This document shows positions 1-12,263 of a stretch of DNA of 64,000 nucleotides, piece by piece. The DNA lies in NCBI GenBank assembly GCA_946902875.1, contig OX336336.1, positions 976,045 through 1,040,044 on the forward strand, read 5' to 3'. Both the position numbers and the translations under genes were made by a program. This DNA is from Nematopogon swammerdamellus (lineage: Eukaryota > Arthropoda > Insecta > Lepidoptera > Adelidae). How positions within the stretch are numbered: position 1 is the first letter of the stretch; each line of letters begins with the position of its first letter. The notes beneath the pieces were generated by a model. That model did no database searches and was not told the DNA's origin. It saw nothing but the letters and a program-made list of their open reading frames with translations.

Positions 1-180
1 TTAAAAATAACGTAGGTGACAGTATAGAGCCCTGCGGGACACCAGGAGATGAAGAACGAGCGACCTGCCAGGAAGCTGGCAATCCAGGCGCAGAGCTTTG
101 GAGGGATGACATATGACAAAGCTTGCATAGAAGGCCCCGGTGCTAAACGCTGTCAAAGGCTTTGGAAATATCCAACGACT
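1..180 (-). pseudogene. Non-LTR retrotransposon reverse transcriptase fragment
   Basis: Read on the minus strand, the segment from about 173 down to 144 gives the RT motif A string DISKAFDSV followed by an in-frame TAG, and 60 down to 1 gives the motif B string GVPQGSILSPTLFL. In another frame between them I read PKLCAWIASFLAGRSF, also typical of Jockey/CR1-type LINEs. The motifs sit in different frames, and the stretch normally separating the thumb-side segment from motif B is too short. So the copy carries a stop, frameshifts and a small deletion and cannot be functional. It runs off the left edge of the window, so more RT (FADD motif) may lie beyond. The 61-residue open frame over the same bases is a different frame and not meaningful. 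Jockey versus CR1 clade cannot be settled from this piece. Confidence 0.75.
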
Positions 181-510
181 CCCCAAAATTGCTAAGTCTT
201 TCTGACTCTAAATGTTAGCAGAGAGAGCGTTCCAGAGATTACCTGTTTCCAAATTAATAATTAGTTTTCGTGTAATTAGATCCAGCGAGCGATCCAACAC
301 AAACAATATATGAAACAGCACAATGCCTCTCAATGATGTCTGATGAAGAAGGGTCGGACTTGGCGCGTGAGGGCGTCTCCCGGCGACTCCTTACTGTACC
401 CCCTCACTCAAGACTCCCCGCGCACTGTTGTTAGCTTTTTCATTTTATAATATTTGACGCAATATATTTTATTGAATTGATTTATAGATTTTTAATAACA
501 TATATGATTT
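181..510. other. Left flank of satellite, no gene seen
   Basis: No recognisable coding region or repeat. The last 90 bases are AT-rich and run directly into the first satellite monomer at 511. Confidence 0.5.
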
Positions 511-3500
511 ATTCCATACTCCCATAGTTGGCTAATTGATATTCCATACTCCATTAGTTGGCTAATTGATATTCCATACTCCATTAGTTTGCTAATTGAT
601 ATTCCATACTCCCGCAGTTATCTAATTGATATTCCATACTCTCGTAGTTGGCTAATTCATATTCCATACTCCCGTAGTAGGCTAATTTATATTCCATCCT
701 CCCGTAGTTGGCTAATTGATATTCCATACTCCATTAGTTGGCTAATTGATATTCCATACTCCATTAGTTTGCTAATTGATATTCCATACTCCCGCAGTTA
801 TCTAATTGATATTCCATACTCTCGTAGTTGGCTAATTCATATTCCATACTCCCGTAGTAGGCTAATTTATATTCCATATTCCCGTAGTTGGCTAATTGAT
901 ATTCCATACTCCCGTAGTTGGCTAATTTATATTCCATCCTCCCGTAGTTGGCTAATTGATATTCCATACTCCCGTAGTTGGCTAATTGATATTGCATACT
1001 CCCGTAGTTGGCTAATTGATATTCCATACTCCCGTAGTTGGCTAATTGATATTCCATACTCTCGTAGTTGGCTAATTCATATTCCATACTCCCGTAGTAG
1101 GCTAATTTATATTCCATATTCCCGTAGTTGGCTAATTGATATTCCATACTCCCGTAGTTGGCTAATTTATATTCCATCCTCCCGTAGTTGGCTAATTGAT
1201 ATTCCATACTCCCGTAGTTGGCTAATTGATATTGCATACTCCCGTAGTTGGCTAATTGATATTCCATACTCCCGTAGTTGGCTAATTTATATTCCATACT
1301 CCCGTAGTTGGCTAATTGATATTGCATACTCCCGTAGTTGGCTAATTTATATTCCATACTCCCGTAGTTGGCTAATTGATATTGCATACTCCCGTAGTTG
1401 GCTAATTGATATTCCATACTTCCGCAGTTGGCTAATTTATATTCCATCCTCCCGTAGTTGGCTAATTGATATTGCATACTCCCGTAGTTGGTTAATTGAT
1501 ATTGCATACTCCCGTAGTTGGCTAATTGATATTCCATCCTCCCGTAGTTGGCTAATTGATATTCCATACTGCCGTAGTTGGCTAATTGATATTCCATACT
1601 CCCGTAGTTGGCTAATTGATATTGCATACTCCCGTAGTTGGCTAATTGATATTCCATACTCCCGTAGTTGGGTAATTGATATTCCATACTCTCGTAGTTG
1701 GCTAATTCATATTCCATACTCCCGTAGTAGGCTAATTTATATTCCATATTCCCGTAGTTGGCTAATTAATATTCCATACTCCCGTAGTTGGCTAATTTAT
1801 ATTCCATCCTCCCGTAGTTGGCTAATTGATATTCCGTACTCCCGTAGTTGGCTAATTGATATTGCATACTCCCGTAGTTGGCTAATTGATATTCCATACT
1901 CTCGTAGTTGGCTAATTCATATTCCATACTCCCGTAGTAGGCTAATTTATATTCCATATTCCCGTAGTTGGCTAATTGATATTCCATACTCCCGTAGTTG
2001 ACTAATTTATATTCCATCCTCCCGTAGTTGGCTAATTGATATTCCATACTCCCGTAGTTGGCTAATTGATATTGCATACTCCCGTAGTTGGCTAATTGAT
2101 ATTCCATACTCCCGTAGTTGGCTAATTGATATTGCATACTCCCGTAGTTGGCTAATTGATATTCCATACTCCCGTAGTTGGCTAATTTATATTCCATACT
2201 CCCGTAGTTGGCTAATTTATATTCCATACTCCCGTAGTTGGCTAATTGATATTGCATACTCCCGTAGTTGGCTAATTGATATTCCATACTCCCGTAGTTG
2301 GGTAATTGATATTCCATACTCTCGTAGTTGGCTAATTCATATTCCATACTCCCGTAGTAGGCTAATTTATATTCCATATTCCCGTAGTTGGCTAATTAAT
2401 ATTCCATACTCCCGTAGTTGGCTAATTTATATTCCATCCTCCCGTAGTTGGCTAATTGATATTCCGTACTCCCGTAGTTGGCTAATTGATATTGCATACT
2501 CCCGTAGTTGGCTAATTGATATTCCATACTCCCGTAGTTGGCTAATTGATATTCCATACTCTCGTAGTTGGCTAATTCATATTCCATACTCCCGTAGTAG
2601 GCTAATTTATATTCCATATTCCCGTAGTTGGCTAATTGATATTCCATACTCCCGTAGTTGACTAATTTATATTCCATCCTCCCGTAGTTGGCTAATTGAT
2701 ATTCCATACTCCCGTAGTTGGCTAATTGATATTGCATACTCCCGTAGTTGGCTAATTGATATTCCATACTCCCGTAGTTGGCTAATTGATATTGCATACT
2801 CCCGTAGTTGGCTAATTGATATTCCATACTCCCGTAGTTGGCTAATTTATATTCCATACTCCCGTAGTTGGCTAATTTATATTCCATACTCCCGTAGTTG
2901 GCTAATTGATATTGCATACTCCCGTAGTTGGCTAATTGATATTCCATACTCCCGTAGTTGGCTAATTGATATTCCATACTCCCGTAGTTGGCTAATTTAT
3001 ATTCCATACTCCCGTAGTTGGCTAATTGATATTCCATACTCCCGTAGTTGGCTAATTTATATTCCATAGTCCCGTAGTTGGCTAATTGATATTGCATACT
3101 CCCGTAGTTGGCTAATTGATATTCCATACTCCCGTAGTTAGCTAATTGATATTGCATACTCCCGTAGTTGGCTAATTGATATTCCATACTCCCGTAGTTG
3201 GCTAATTGATATTGCATACTCCCGTAGTTGGCTAATTTATATTCCATACTCCCGTAGTTGGCTAATTGATATTGCATACTCCCGTAGTTGGCTAATTGAT
3301 ATTCCATACTCCCGTAGTTGGCTAATTGATATTGCATACTCTCGTAGTTGGCTAATTGATATTCCATACTCCCGTAGTTGGCTAATTGATATTCCATACT
3401 CTCGTAGTTGGCTAATTCATATTCCATACTCCCGTAGTAGGCTAATTTATATTCCATATTCCCGTAGTTGGCTAATTGATATTCCATACTCCCGTAGTTG

Positions 3501-6500
3501 GCTAATTTATATTCCATCCTCCCGTAGTTGGCTAATTGATATTCCATACTCCCGTAGTTGGCTAATTGATATTGCATACTCCCGTAGTTGGCTAACTGAT
3601 ATTCCATACTCCCGTAGTTGGCTAATTGATATTCCATACTCTCGTAGTTGGCTAATTCATATTCCATACTCCCGTAGTAGGCTAATTTATATTCCATATT
3701 CCCGTAGTTGGCTAATTGATATTCCATACTCCCGTAGTTGGCTAATTTATATTCCATCCTCCCGTAGTTGGCTAATTGATATTCCATACTCCCGTAGTTG
3801 GCTAATTGATATTGCATACTCCCGTAGTTGGCTAATTGATATTCCATACTCCCGTAGTTGGCTAATTGATATTGCATACTCCCGTAGTTGGCTAATTGAT
3901 ATTCCATACTCCCGTAGTTGGCTAATTTATATTCCATACTCCCGTAGTTGGCTAATTTATATTCCATACTCCCGTAGTTGGCTAATTGATATTGCATACT
4001 CCCGTAGTTGGCTAATTGATATTCCATACTCCCGTAGTTGGCTAATTGATATTCCATACTCCCGTAGTTGGCTAATTTATATTCCATACTCCCGTAGTAG
4101 GCTAATTTGTATTCCATATTCCCGTAGTTGGCTAATTGATATTCCATACTCCCGTAGTTGGCTAATTTATATTCCATCCTCCCGTAGTTGGCTAATTGAT
4201 ATTCCATACTCCCGTAGTTGGCTAATTGATATTGCATACTCCCGTAGTTGGCTAATTGATATTCCATACTCCCGTAGTTGGCTAATTTATATTCCATACT
4301 CCCGTAGTTGGCTAATTGATATTGCATACTCCCGTAGTTGGCTAATTTATATTCCATACTCCCGTAGTTGGCTAATTGATATTGCATACTCCCGTAGTTG
4401 GCTAATTGATATTCCATACTTCCGTAGTTGGCTAATTTATATTCCATCCTCCCGTAGTTGGCTAATTGATATTGCATACTCCCGTAGTTGGCTAATTGAT
4501 ATTGCATACTCCCGTAGTTGGCTAATTGATATTCCATCCTCCCGTAGTTGGCTAATTGATATTCCATACTCCCGTAGTTGGCTAATTGATATTCCATACT
4601 CCCGTAGTTGGCTAATTGATATTGCATACTCCCGTAGTTGGCTAACTGATATTCCATACTCCCGTAGTTGGGTAATTGATATTCCATACTCTCGTAGTTG
4701 GCTAATTCATATTCCATACTCCCGTAGTAGGCTAATTTATATTCCATATTCCCGTAGTTGGCTAATTGATATTCCATACTCCCGTAGTTGGCTAATTTAT
4801 ATTCCATCCTCCCGTAGTTGGCTAATTGATATTCCGTACTCCCGTAGTTGGCTAATTGATATTGCATACTCCCGTAGTTGGCTAATTGATATTCCATACT
4901 CCCGTAGTTGGCTAATTGATATTCCATACTCTCGTAGTTGGCTAATTCATATTCCATACTCCCGTAGTAGGCTAATTTATATTCCATATTCCCGTAGTTG
5001 GCTAATTGATATTCCATACTCCCGTAGTTGGCTAATTTATATTCCATCCTCCCGTAGTTGGCTAATTGATATTCCATACTCCCGTAGTTGGCTAATTGAT
5101 ATTGCATACTCCCGTAGTTGACTAATTGATATTCCATACTCCCGTAGTTGGCTAATTTATATTCCATACTCCCGTAGTTGGCTAATTTATATTCCATACT
5201 CCCGTAGTTGGCTAATTGATATTGCATACTCCCGTAGTTGGCTAATTGATATTCCATACTCCCGTAGTTGGCTAATTGATATTCCATACTCCCGTAGTTG
5301 GCTAATTTATATTCCATACTCCCGTAGTTGGCTAATTGATATTCCATACTCCCGTAGTTGGCTAATTTATATTCCATAGTCCCGTAGTTGGCTAATTGAT
5401 ATTGCATACTCCCGTAGTTGGCTAATTGATATTCCATACTCCCGTAGTTAGCTAATTGATATTGCATACTCCCGTAGTTGGCTAATTGATATTCCATACT
5501 CCCGTAGTTGGCTAATTGATATTGCATACTCCCGTAGTTGGCTAATTTATATTCCATACTCCCGTAGTAGGCTAATTTATATTCCATCCTCCCGTAGTTG
5601 GCTAATTGATATTCCATACTCCATTAGTTGGCTAATTGATATTCCATACTCCATTAGTTTGCTAATTGATATTCCATACTCCCGCAGTTATCTAATTGAT
5701 ATTCCATACTCTCGTAGTTGGCTAATTCATATTCCATACTCCCGTAGTAGGCTAATTTATATTCCATATTCCCGTAGTTGGCTAATTGATATTCCATACT
5801 CCCGTAGTTGGCTAATTTATATTCCATCCTCCCGTAGTTGGCTAATTGATATTCCATACTCCCGTAGTTGGCTAATTGATATTGCATACTCCCGTAGTTG
5901 GCTAATTGATATTCCATACTCCCGTAGTTGGCTAATTGATATTCCATACTCTCGTAGTTGGCTAATTCATATTCCATACTCCCGTAGTAGGCTAATTTAT
6001 ATTCCATATTCCCGTAGTTGGCTAATTGATATTCCATACTCCCGTAGTTGGCTAATTTATATTCCATCCTCCCGTAGTTGGCTAATTTATATTCCATCCT
6101 CCCGTAGTTGGCTAATTGATATTGCATACTCCCGTAGTTGGCTAATTGATATTCCATACTCCCGTAGTTGGCTAATTGATATTGCATACTCCCGTAGTTG
6201 GCTAATTGATATTCCATACTCCCGTAGTTGGCTAATTTATATTGCATACTCCCGTAGTTGGCTAATTGATATTCCATACTCCCATAGTTGGCTAATTTAT
6301 ATTCCATACTCCCGTAGTTGGCTAATTGATATTGCATACTCTCGTAGTTGGCTAATTCATATTCCATACTCCCGTAGTAGGCTAATTTATATTCCATATT
6401 CCCGTAGTTGGCTAATTGATATTCCATACTCCCGTAGTTGGCTAATTTATATTCCATCCTCCCGTAGTTGGCTAATTGATATTCCGTACTCCCGTAGTTG

Positions 6501-8752
6501 GCTAATTGATATTGCATACTCCCGTAGTTGGCTAATTGATATTCCATACTCCCGTAGTTGGCTAATTGATATTCCATACTCTCGTAGTTGGCTAATTCAT
6601 ATTCCATACTCCCGTAGTAGGCTAATTTATATTCCATATTCCCGTAGTTGGCTAATTGATATTCCATACTCCCGTAGTTGGCTAATTTATATTCCATCCT
6701 CCCGTAGTTGGCTAATTGATATTCCATACTCCCGTAGTTGGCTAATTGATATTGCATACTCCCGTAGTTGGCTAATTGATATTCCATACTCCCGTAGTTG
6801 GCTAATTGATATTGCATACTCCCGTAGTTGACTAATTGATATTCCATACTCCCGTAGTTGGCTAATTTATATTCCATACTCCCGTAGTTGGCTAATTTAT
6901 ATTCCATACTCCCGTAGTTAGCTAATTGATATTGCATACTCCCGTAGTTGGCTAATTGATATTCCATACTCCCGTAGTTGGCTAATTGATATTCCATACT
7001 CCCGTAGTTGGCTAATTTATATTCCATACTCCCGTAGTTGGCTAATTGATATTCCATACTCCCGTAGTTGGCTAATTTATATTCCATAGTCCCGTAGTTG
7101 GCTAATTGATATTGCATACTCCCGTAGTTGGCTAATTGATATTCCATACTCCCGTAGTTAGCTAATTGATATTGCATACTCCCGTAGTTGGCTAATTGAT
7201 ATTCCATACTCCCGTAGTTGGCTAATTGATATTGCATACTCCCGTAGTTGGCTAATTTATATTCCATACTCCCGTAGTTGGCTAATTGATATTGCATACT
7301 CCTGTAGTTGGCTAATTGATATTCCATACTCCCGTAGTTGGCTAATTGATATTGCATACTCTCGTAGTTGGCTAATTGATATTCCATACTCCCGTAGTTG
7401 GCTAATTGATATTCCATACTCTCGTAGTTGGCTAATTCATATTCCATACTCCCGTAGTTGGCTAATTGATATTGCATACTCCCGTAGTTGGCTAATTGAT
7501 ATTCCATACTCCCGTAGTTGGCTAATTGATATTCCATACTCCCGTAGTTGGCTAATTGATATTCCATACTCCCGTAGTTGGCTAATTTATATTCCATACT
7601 CCCGTAGTTGGCTAATTTATATTCCATCCTCCCGTAGTTGGCTAATTGATATTGCATACTCCCGTAGTTGGCTAATTGATATTCCATACTCCCGTAGTTG
7701 GCTAATTGATATTCCATACTCCCGTAGTTGGCTAATTGATATTCCATACTCCCGTAGTTGGCTAATTTATATTGCATACTCCCGTAGTTGGCTAATTTAT
7801 ATTCCATCCTCCCGTAGTTGGCTAATTGATATTGCATACTCCCGTAGTTGGCTAATTGATATTCCATACTCCCGTAGTTGGCTAATTGATATTGCATACT
7901 CCCGTAGTTGGCTAATTGATATTCCATACTCCCGTAGTTGGCTAATTTATATTGCATACTCCCGTAGTTGGCTAATTGATATTCCATACTCCCGTAGTTG
8001 GCTAATTTATATTCCATACTCCCGTAGTTGGCTAATTGATATTGCATACTCCCGTAGTTGGCTAATTGATATTGCATACTCCCGTAGTTGGCTAATTGAT
8101 ATTCCATACTCCCGTAGTTGGCTAATTTATATTCCATCCTCCCGTAGTTGGCTAATTGATATTTCATACTCCCGTAGTTGGCTAATTGATATTCCATACT
8201 CCCGTAGTTGGCTAATTGATATTCCATACTCCCGTAGTTGGCTAATTGATATTCCATACTCCCGTAGTTGGCTAATTGATATTCCATACTCCCGTAGTTG
8301 GCTAATTTATATTCCATACTCCCGTAGTTGGCTAATTTATATTCCATCCTCCCGTAGTTGGCTAATTGATATTGCATACTCCCGTAGTTGGCTAATTGAT
8401 ATTCCATACTCCCGTAGTTGGCTAATTGATATTGCATACTCCCGTAGTTGGCTAATTGATATTCCATACTCCCGTAGTTGGCTAATTGATATTGCATACT
8501 CCCGTAGTTGGCTAATTGATATTCCATACTCCCGCAGTTGGCTAATTTATATTCCATACTCCCGTAGTTGGCTAATTTATATTCCATCCTCCCGTAGTTG
8601 GCTAATTGATATTGCATACTCCCGTAGTTGGCTAATTGATATTCCATACTCCCGTAGTTGGCTAATGGATATTGCATACTCCCGTAGTTGGCTAATTGAT
8701 ATTCCATACTCCCGTAGTTGGCTGATATTCAATACTTCCGTAGTTGACTAAT
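511..8752. repeat. 30-bp satellite array with higher-order structure
   Basis: About 275 head-to-tail monomers of 30 bp, in unbroken register from 511 to 8723, followed by one degenerate unit. The commonest monomer begins attccatactcccgtag and ends ttggctaattgat. Variation is concentrated at a few positions: attCcat/attGcat, aattGat/aattTat/aattCat, tact/tcct/tatt, and gttGG/gtaGG. A five-monomer module (ctcgtag..cat, gtagtag, tatt, ttat, tcct) recurs about 15 times. Rare variants show block duplication: 1261-1680 matches 4261-4680 (offset 3000), 721-960 matches 5611-5850 (offset 4890), 2551-3420 matches 6571-7440 (offset 4020), and 1651-2280 is followed by a near copy 630-660 bp on. Growth by unequal exchange of multi-monomer blocks is the likely cause. 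I do not recognise the monomer from any named satellite. Confidence 0.97.
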
Positions 8753-9106
8753 CCTATTATGTTACCAACGTTTATCACAAAATAAATACCATACGATAAA
8801 AACTTCACACAAGTTTTGCACAGGATTTTTTTTTTTAAATTGTACATCTAAAGTTAAGTCATTATTAAAACGCAATAAATTAAAATAAGCAGATTAAACG
8901 GCGTTCTGCTACAAGGAAGCAGGGTAAATTACAGCACAACACCGACTACCATTTAGCAACGCATTAGAACCAGATAATTATTAAGCAGCAAGTACAAAAA
9001 TATATTCATAAATTTGTCATTTTAACTGAAATACTATAAAATAACATCGGCTGTGGCGACGGAACCCTAAGAGTAATAAATGTTTATCTACCTAGCACAC
9101 TGTAGG
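8753..9106. other. AT-rich spacer, no gene seen
   Basis: Nothing coding. A short piece near 8930-8952 (taaattacagcacaacacc) recurs near 39087-39118, so part of it is an unclassified dispersed repeat. Confidence 0.45.
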
Positions 9107-9415
9107 TACTTACATTTTATTTTTATGGAAACTGACAAGGTTCGATACACCACATCATATACAACATATACAACATCCCATGTCGATAACACCTCGATGA
9201 ACTAGGTGCCACCCGAGTTCTTCCCTTTGGTCGTGCCGGCTACACTGAACTGGACGGAAAACACTAACTATTTACATAGCCGTCCTTTTATTCAGTGCGG
9301 TGGTAATATCCCGGGCGGGTTAAAGCCTACCACCTAGTAAGGTAAGAAGGGAATAAGGGGCCTACAGTTTTACGCGGAATCACGGTCAGCCTGCAACAGT
9401 CGAATGAACTTACCT
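9107..9415 (-). mobile_element. HaSE-like SINE, diverged copy
   Basis: The 3' tail lies at the left (poly-T, then atggaaactgacaagg on the plus strand) and the body extends rightward through tacactgaactggacgg, gtgcggtgg, cgggcgggtt and cctaccacctagtaagg. The head end is truncated or unreadable near 9410. Same body as the copies at 9746, 10331, 15187 and others in this window. Confidence 0.75.
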
Positions 9416-9539
9416 GGTAATTCAACTTGGTAACTGAATATTCATGTTTATAAACATGTTAAAGTTACGCGATGTCACAGAATACCACTATACGGAACGG
9501 AATTGGATCAACAGACCATAATTGAAGATGATGAGGGAT

Positions 9540-9745
9540 GTGAGTGGAGCTGTCACCGCGGCGGGGGCGGAAGCGGGGCGGGAGCGGGGCGGGGGCGGGG
9601 GGGGGGCGGAAGAGAGCTTTTGTGTAGTGAGAACGCGCCCACGTGGAAGCGCGAGATAATTCGATATGAAGACTTTATCCAACCAACTTTGTTGTTGTTG
9701 TTGGCGGCGTCGCCTCTCGCTTACTACACACACACATAAATTTTT
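9540..9745. other. G-rich tract with quadruplex potential
   Basis: Between about 9556 and 9613 the plus strand carries many runs of three or more G separated by one to four bases, enough for several overlapping G-quadruplexes. The Gly/Arg-rich and Pro-rich open frames on the two strands are products of this composition. A short GTT repeat follows at 9689-9702. Confidence 0.6.
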
Positions 9746-10040
9746 TTTTATAGAAACTGACACGGTTGGCTACATCACCTATAACATCCGTGATGTCAGC
9801 CCATAACACCGGGCTTCCCTTCGGTCGTGCCGACTACACTGAACTGGACGGAAAACACAAACTATTTCCATAGCCTTTTCGACCGACCTTTCATTCAGTG
9901 CGGTGGTACCAACCAACCCGGGCGGGTTAAACCTAATATAAGAAGGGAGTCATATCCCTTAGTCGCCTTTTACGACATACACGGGGAGAGATGCAGTGGG
10001 GCTATTCTTTTAAAGTACCGGCCCCACACGGATACATTCT
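9746..10040 (-). mobile_element. HaSE-like SINE with 'ggccggtac' head
   Basis: The tail at 9740-9790 reads atagaaactgacacgg then gctacatcacc on the plus strand. The body is continuous to cctaatataagaaggg. The head end (9945-10037) differs from the 5S-type copies: it carries tcgccttttacgacatac and ttaaagtaccggcccc. The copy at 61865-62185 has exactly this head, so this is a distinct subfamily. The 71-residue open frame here is incidental. Confidence 0.8.
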
Positions 10041-10330
10041 AACATCACGCCTTGCTTCCTAATGGAGTAAGCAGAGACAACGGATCTCCGCGTTATGCAA
10101 TTCAGACACACCTCTGTCGTCTCTTCCGCACTCTCATAATGTTCTTCATGCATGCTCGTCGGGTACGGGTACTACGCACTTGAAACTTTTTGAGCACATG
10201 CCTGATCTGGTCTGGACTCTAGGCGACCCTTCCCGACGCTTCCACTCACATTCGGTTCATAAATAAGTCCATTCATTCTTGATTCCTGGCCTTACCGCGG
10301 AACCCTAAAATTCTTAACGTACCTACTTAT
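10041..10330. other. Spacer with a small dispersed repeat piece
   Basis: No gene seen. Bases 10043-10098 (catcacgcc...gacaacggatctcc) are a minus-strand piece of a short repeat also found near 12955-13080, 26740 and 43545. Confidence 0.45.
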
Positions 10331-10715
10331 CAGCCTCGGTAGTTCAGTGGTGAGATCGGTCGACTGTCGTTCGTCATCATAAGCACACCTGGCCGCGATC
10401 AGAAATTTAATCGGTGACCCTTCGACCGTTGGAGGCTGACCGCGGTTCGGATTCCACGTAAAACTGTACGTCCCTTCCCTTCTTACCTTACTAGGTGGTA
10501 GAGTTTAACTCGCCCGGGTAGAGACCACCACACTGAACGAAAGGTTGGTCGAAGCGGCTATGCAAATAGTTCGTGTTTTCCATCCAGTTCAGTGTAGCCG
10601 GCACGATCAAAGTGAAGCACTGACATGGCACCTATTTCACCAAGGTTGACATCAGGCATGTTGGAGGTGATGTAGATAAACTTGTCAGTTTCCATAAAAA
10701 CTATATTTTACGCTA
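10331..10715 (+). mobile_element. Full-length HaSE-like SINE
   Basis: Complete plus-strand copy. A tRNA-like A box (tagttcagtgg) lies at 10340-10350 and a B-box-like ggttcggattcc at 10444-10455. Between them is a degenerate 5S-like segment (ggccgcgatcag...atcggtgaccc). The body runs through actaggtggtagag and cagttcagtgtagcc. The tail ends gtcagtttccataaaaa near 10702. The tail matches that of the LINE remnant at 43127-43534. The 64-residue open frame starting in the tail is not a gene. Confidence 0.82.
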
Positions 10716-10899
10716 AAAAAATTATTGAAAACTTCAGTACTAAGCGAGGCGCCGCCGCCTCCGCCGTAACGAGATTGGAGGGCTCAATTACGTACCGACG
10801 TGATTGGATGAAATATGAAGAAGCGGCAGGTGAAGGTCGTCGTCGACCTTCATGTCATCATAATATAAGTAGATAATATGCCTATTATAACAGCTTATA

Positions 10900-12263
10900 C
10901 AGGGTGGCCGAGTTATAATGGTCAAAATTTTTTTTTTAGATAGAGGACATCATGTTGACCCATTTAAAGAAAACATTAGTTCCGCGAAAATCAATAGTTT
11001 AGAAGTTACGATTTTTTTTACTTTTTTTGAAATTTCTCTATTTTAGTCACATAAACCGCTCTAGTTGGATATCTATTCCACAAAATCGAATAAAATTTGG
11101 TACGGAAGTAGAGTAGACATGTAGCTAGTACGTAATGAATAGTTTTTAGGTTTACTCCTAGACTGTACTGTTGCTATAACCCTTTCAGTGAATTTTTGTT
11201 CAGTTTACATTAAAACAGATTAATTTTTGAAAAATCACTGTGAAAAAAAAGTACTACCGGAGATTTGCCTATGCCCTTAAAAACTACCTATACATATCAC
11301 AATTCCCCAGACCAAAAATTGTAGTGGTGTTACAATTGTGACATATTAAAAATTAACATCATTTGTACAAAGTCACTACAATAAAAAGTGACGATTACCT
11401 TAATTTTTAAAATCTTATTTTTTTCACAACGTTAGTTCATCTCTAATTTCACATTATTCACATACCTGTTTCTAACAGCGCTAATCTACACATAAAAAAC
11501 TGGTTAGTAATGTTTTTACAAAATTAGATTTTATAAATTACTAGCTGTGCCCGCGGCTCCGCCCGCTTTCATATTTCACTTCACTGCTAACCTCATAAGC
11601 CATTTAGCGTGATAGTAAGTAGCCTATAGCTGATGGGAAGAATCAAGCTATCCGTAGAATTTTGTTTTATTAAAATCGGTTCAGTGGTTCTCGAGTTATA
11701 AGCGGACAGACAGACACTCAGACAGAAAGCAGACGTTGGATTTTATTATAGGTAAGGAAGGTAATTGTCCCTTTTTATTGTAGTGACTTTGTACAAATGA
11801 TGTTAATTTTGAATATGTTACAATTGTAAAACCACTACAATTTTTGGTCTGGAGAATTGTGATATGTATAGGTAGTTTTTAAGGGCATGGGCAAATCTCC
11901 GGTAGTACTTTTTTTTTCACAGTGATTTTTCAAAAATTTATCAGTTTTAATGTAAACTGAACAAAAATTCACTGAAAGGGCTATAGCAACACTACTGTCT
12001 AGGAGTAAACCTAAAAACTATTCATTACGTAGGTACTAGGTACATGTCTCCTCTACATCCATACCAAATTTTATTCGATTTTGTGGAATAGATATCCAAC
12101 TAGAGCGGTTTATGTGATTAAAATAGAGAAATAAAAAAAAAGTTTTAAAAAATCATAACTTCTAAACTATTGATTTTCGCGGAAGTAATGTTTTTTTTTA
12201 GATGAGTCCACATGATGTCCTCTATCAAAAAAAATTTTGGACCACTATAACTGGGCCACCCTG
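10900..12263. mobile_element. Large foldback MITE, Tc1/mariner-like ends
   Basis: The termini are cagggtggcc at 10900 and ggccaccctg ending at 12263, flanked on both sides by TATA, which fits a TA target duplication. The inverted arms are about 500 bp (10900-11400 and about 11761-12263) and match well along their length, for example tagagcggtttatgtga versus its complement near 11045. No transposase is readable, so it is non-autonomous. The centre holds about 140 bp of unpaired sequence plus an inserted repeat (11541-11760). Such long arms would form a very stable hairpin. Confidence 0.88.
11541..11760 (+). repeat. Dispersed 'gtgcccgcggc' repeat, copy 1
   Basis: Begins ctagctgtgcccgcgg, continues gctaacctcataagcc and ggttctcgagttataagc, and ends with cagacagac motifs and tattataggtaagg. 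It is inserted exactly where the right arm of the surrounding foldback element starts. Other copies are at 27828, 34530, 40933 (partial) and 46374. Retroposon-like, family not named. Confidence 0.8.

Noticed and set aside
2396..8707. Minus-strand frames of over 1000 codons (MEYQLANYGS repeats) as real proteins
   Set aside because: They arise because the monomer is 30 bp and stop-free in that frame. The plus strand is equally open, variation is mostly replacement, and starts are simply the ATG present in every monomer.
511..8752. CRISPR-like array
   Set aside because: The repeats are contiguous with no unique spacers, there are no cas genes, and the surroundings are eukaryotic.
9488..9763. 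Gly/Arg-rich and Pro-rich frames across the G tract
   Set aside because: Low-complexity translation of a G-rich repeat next to SINE tails.
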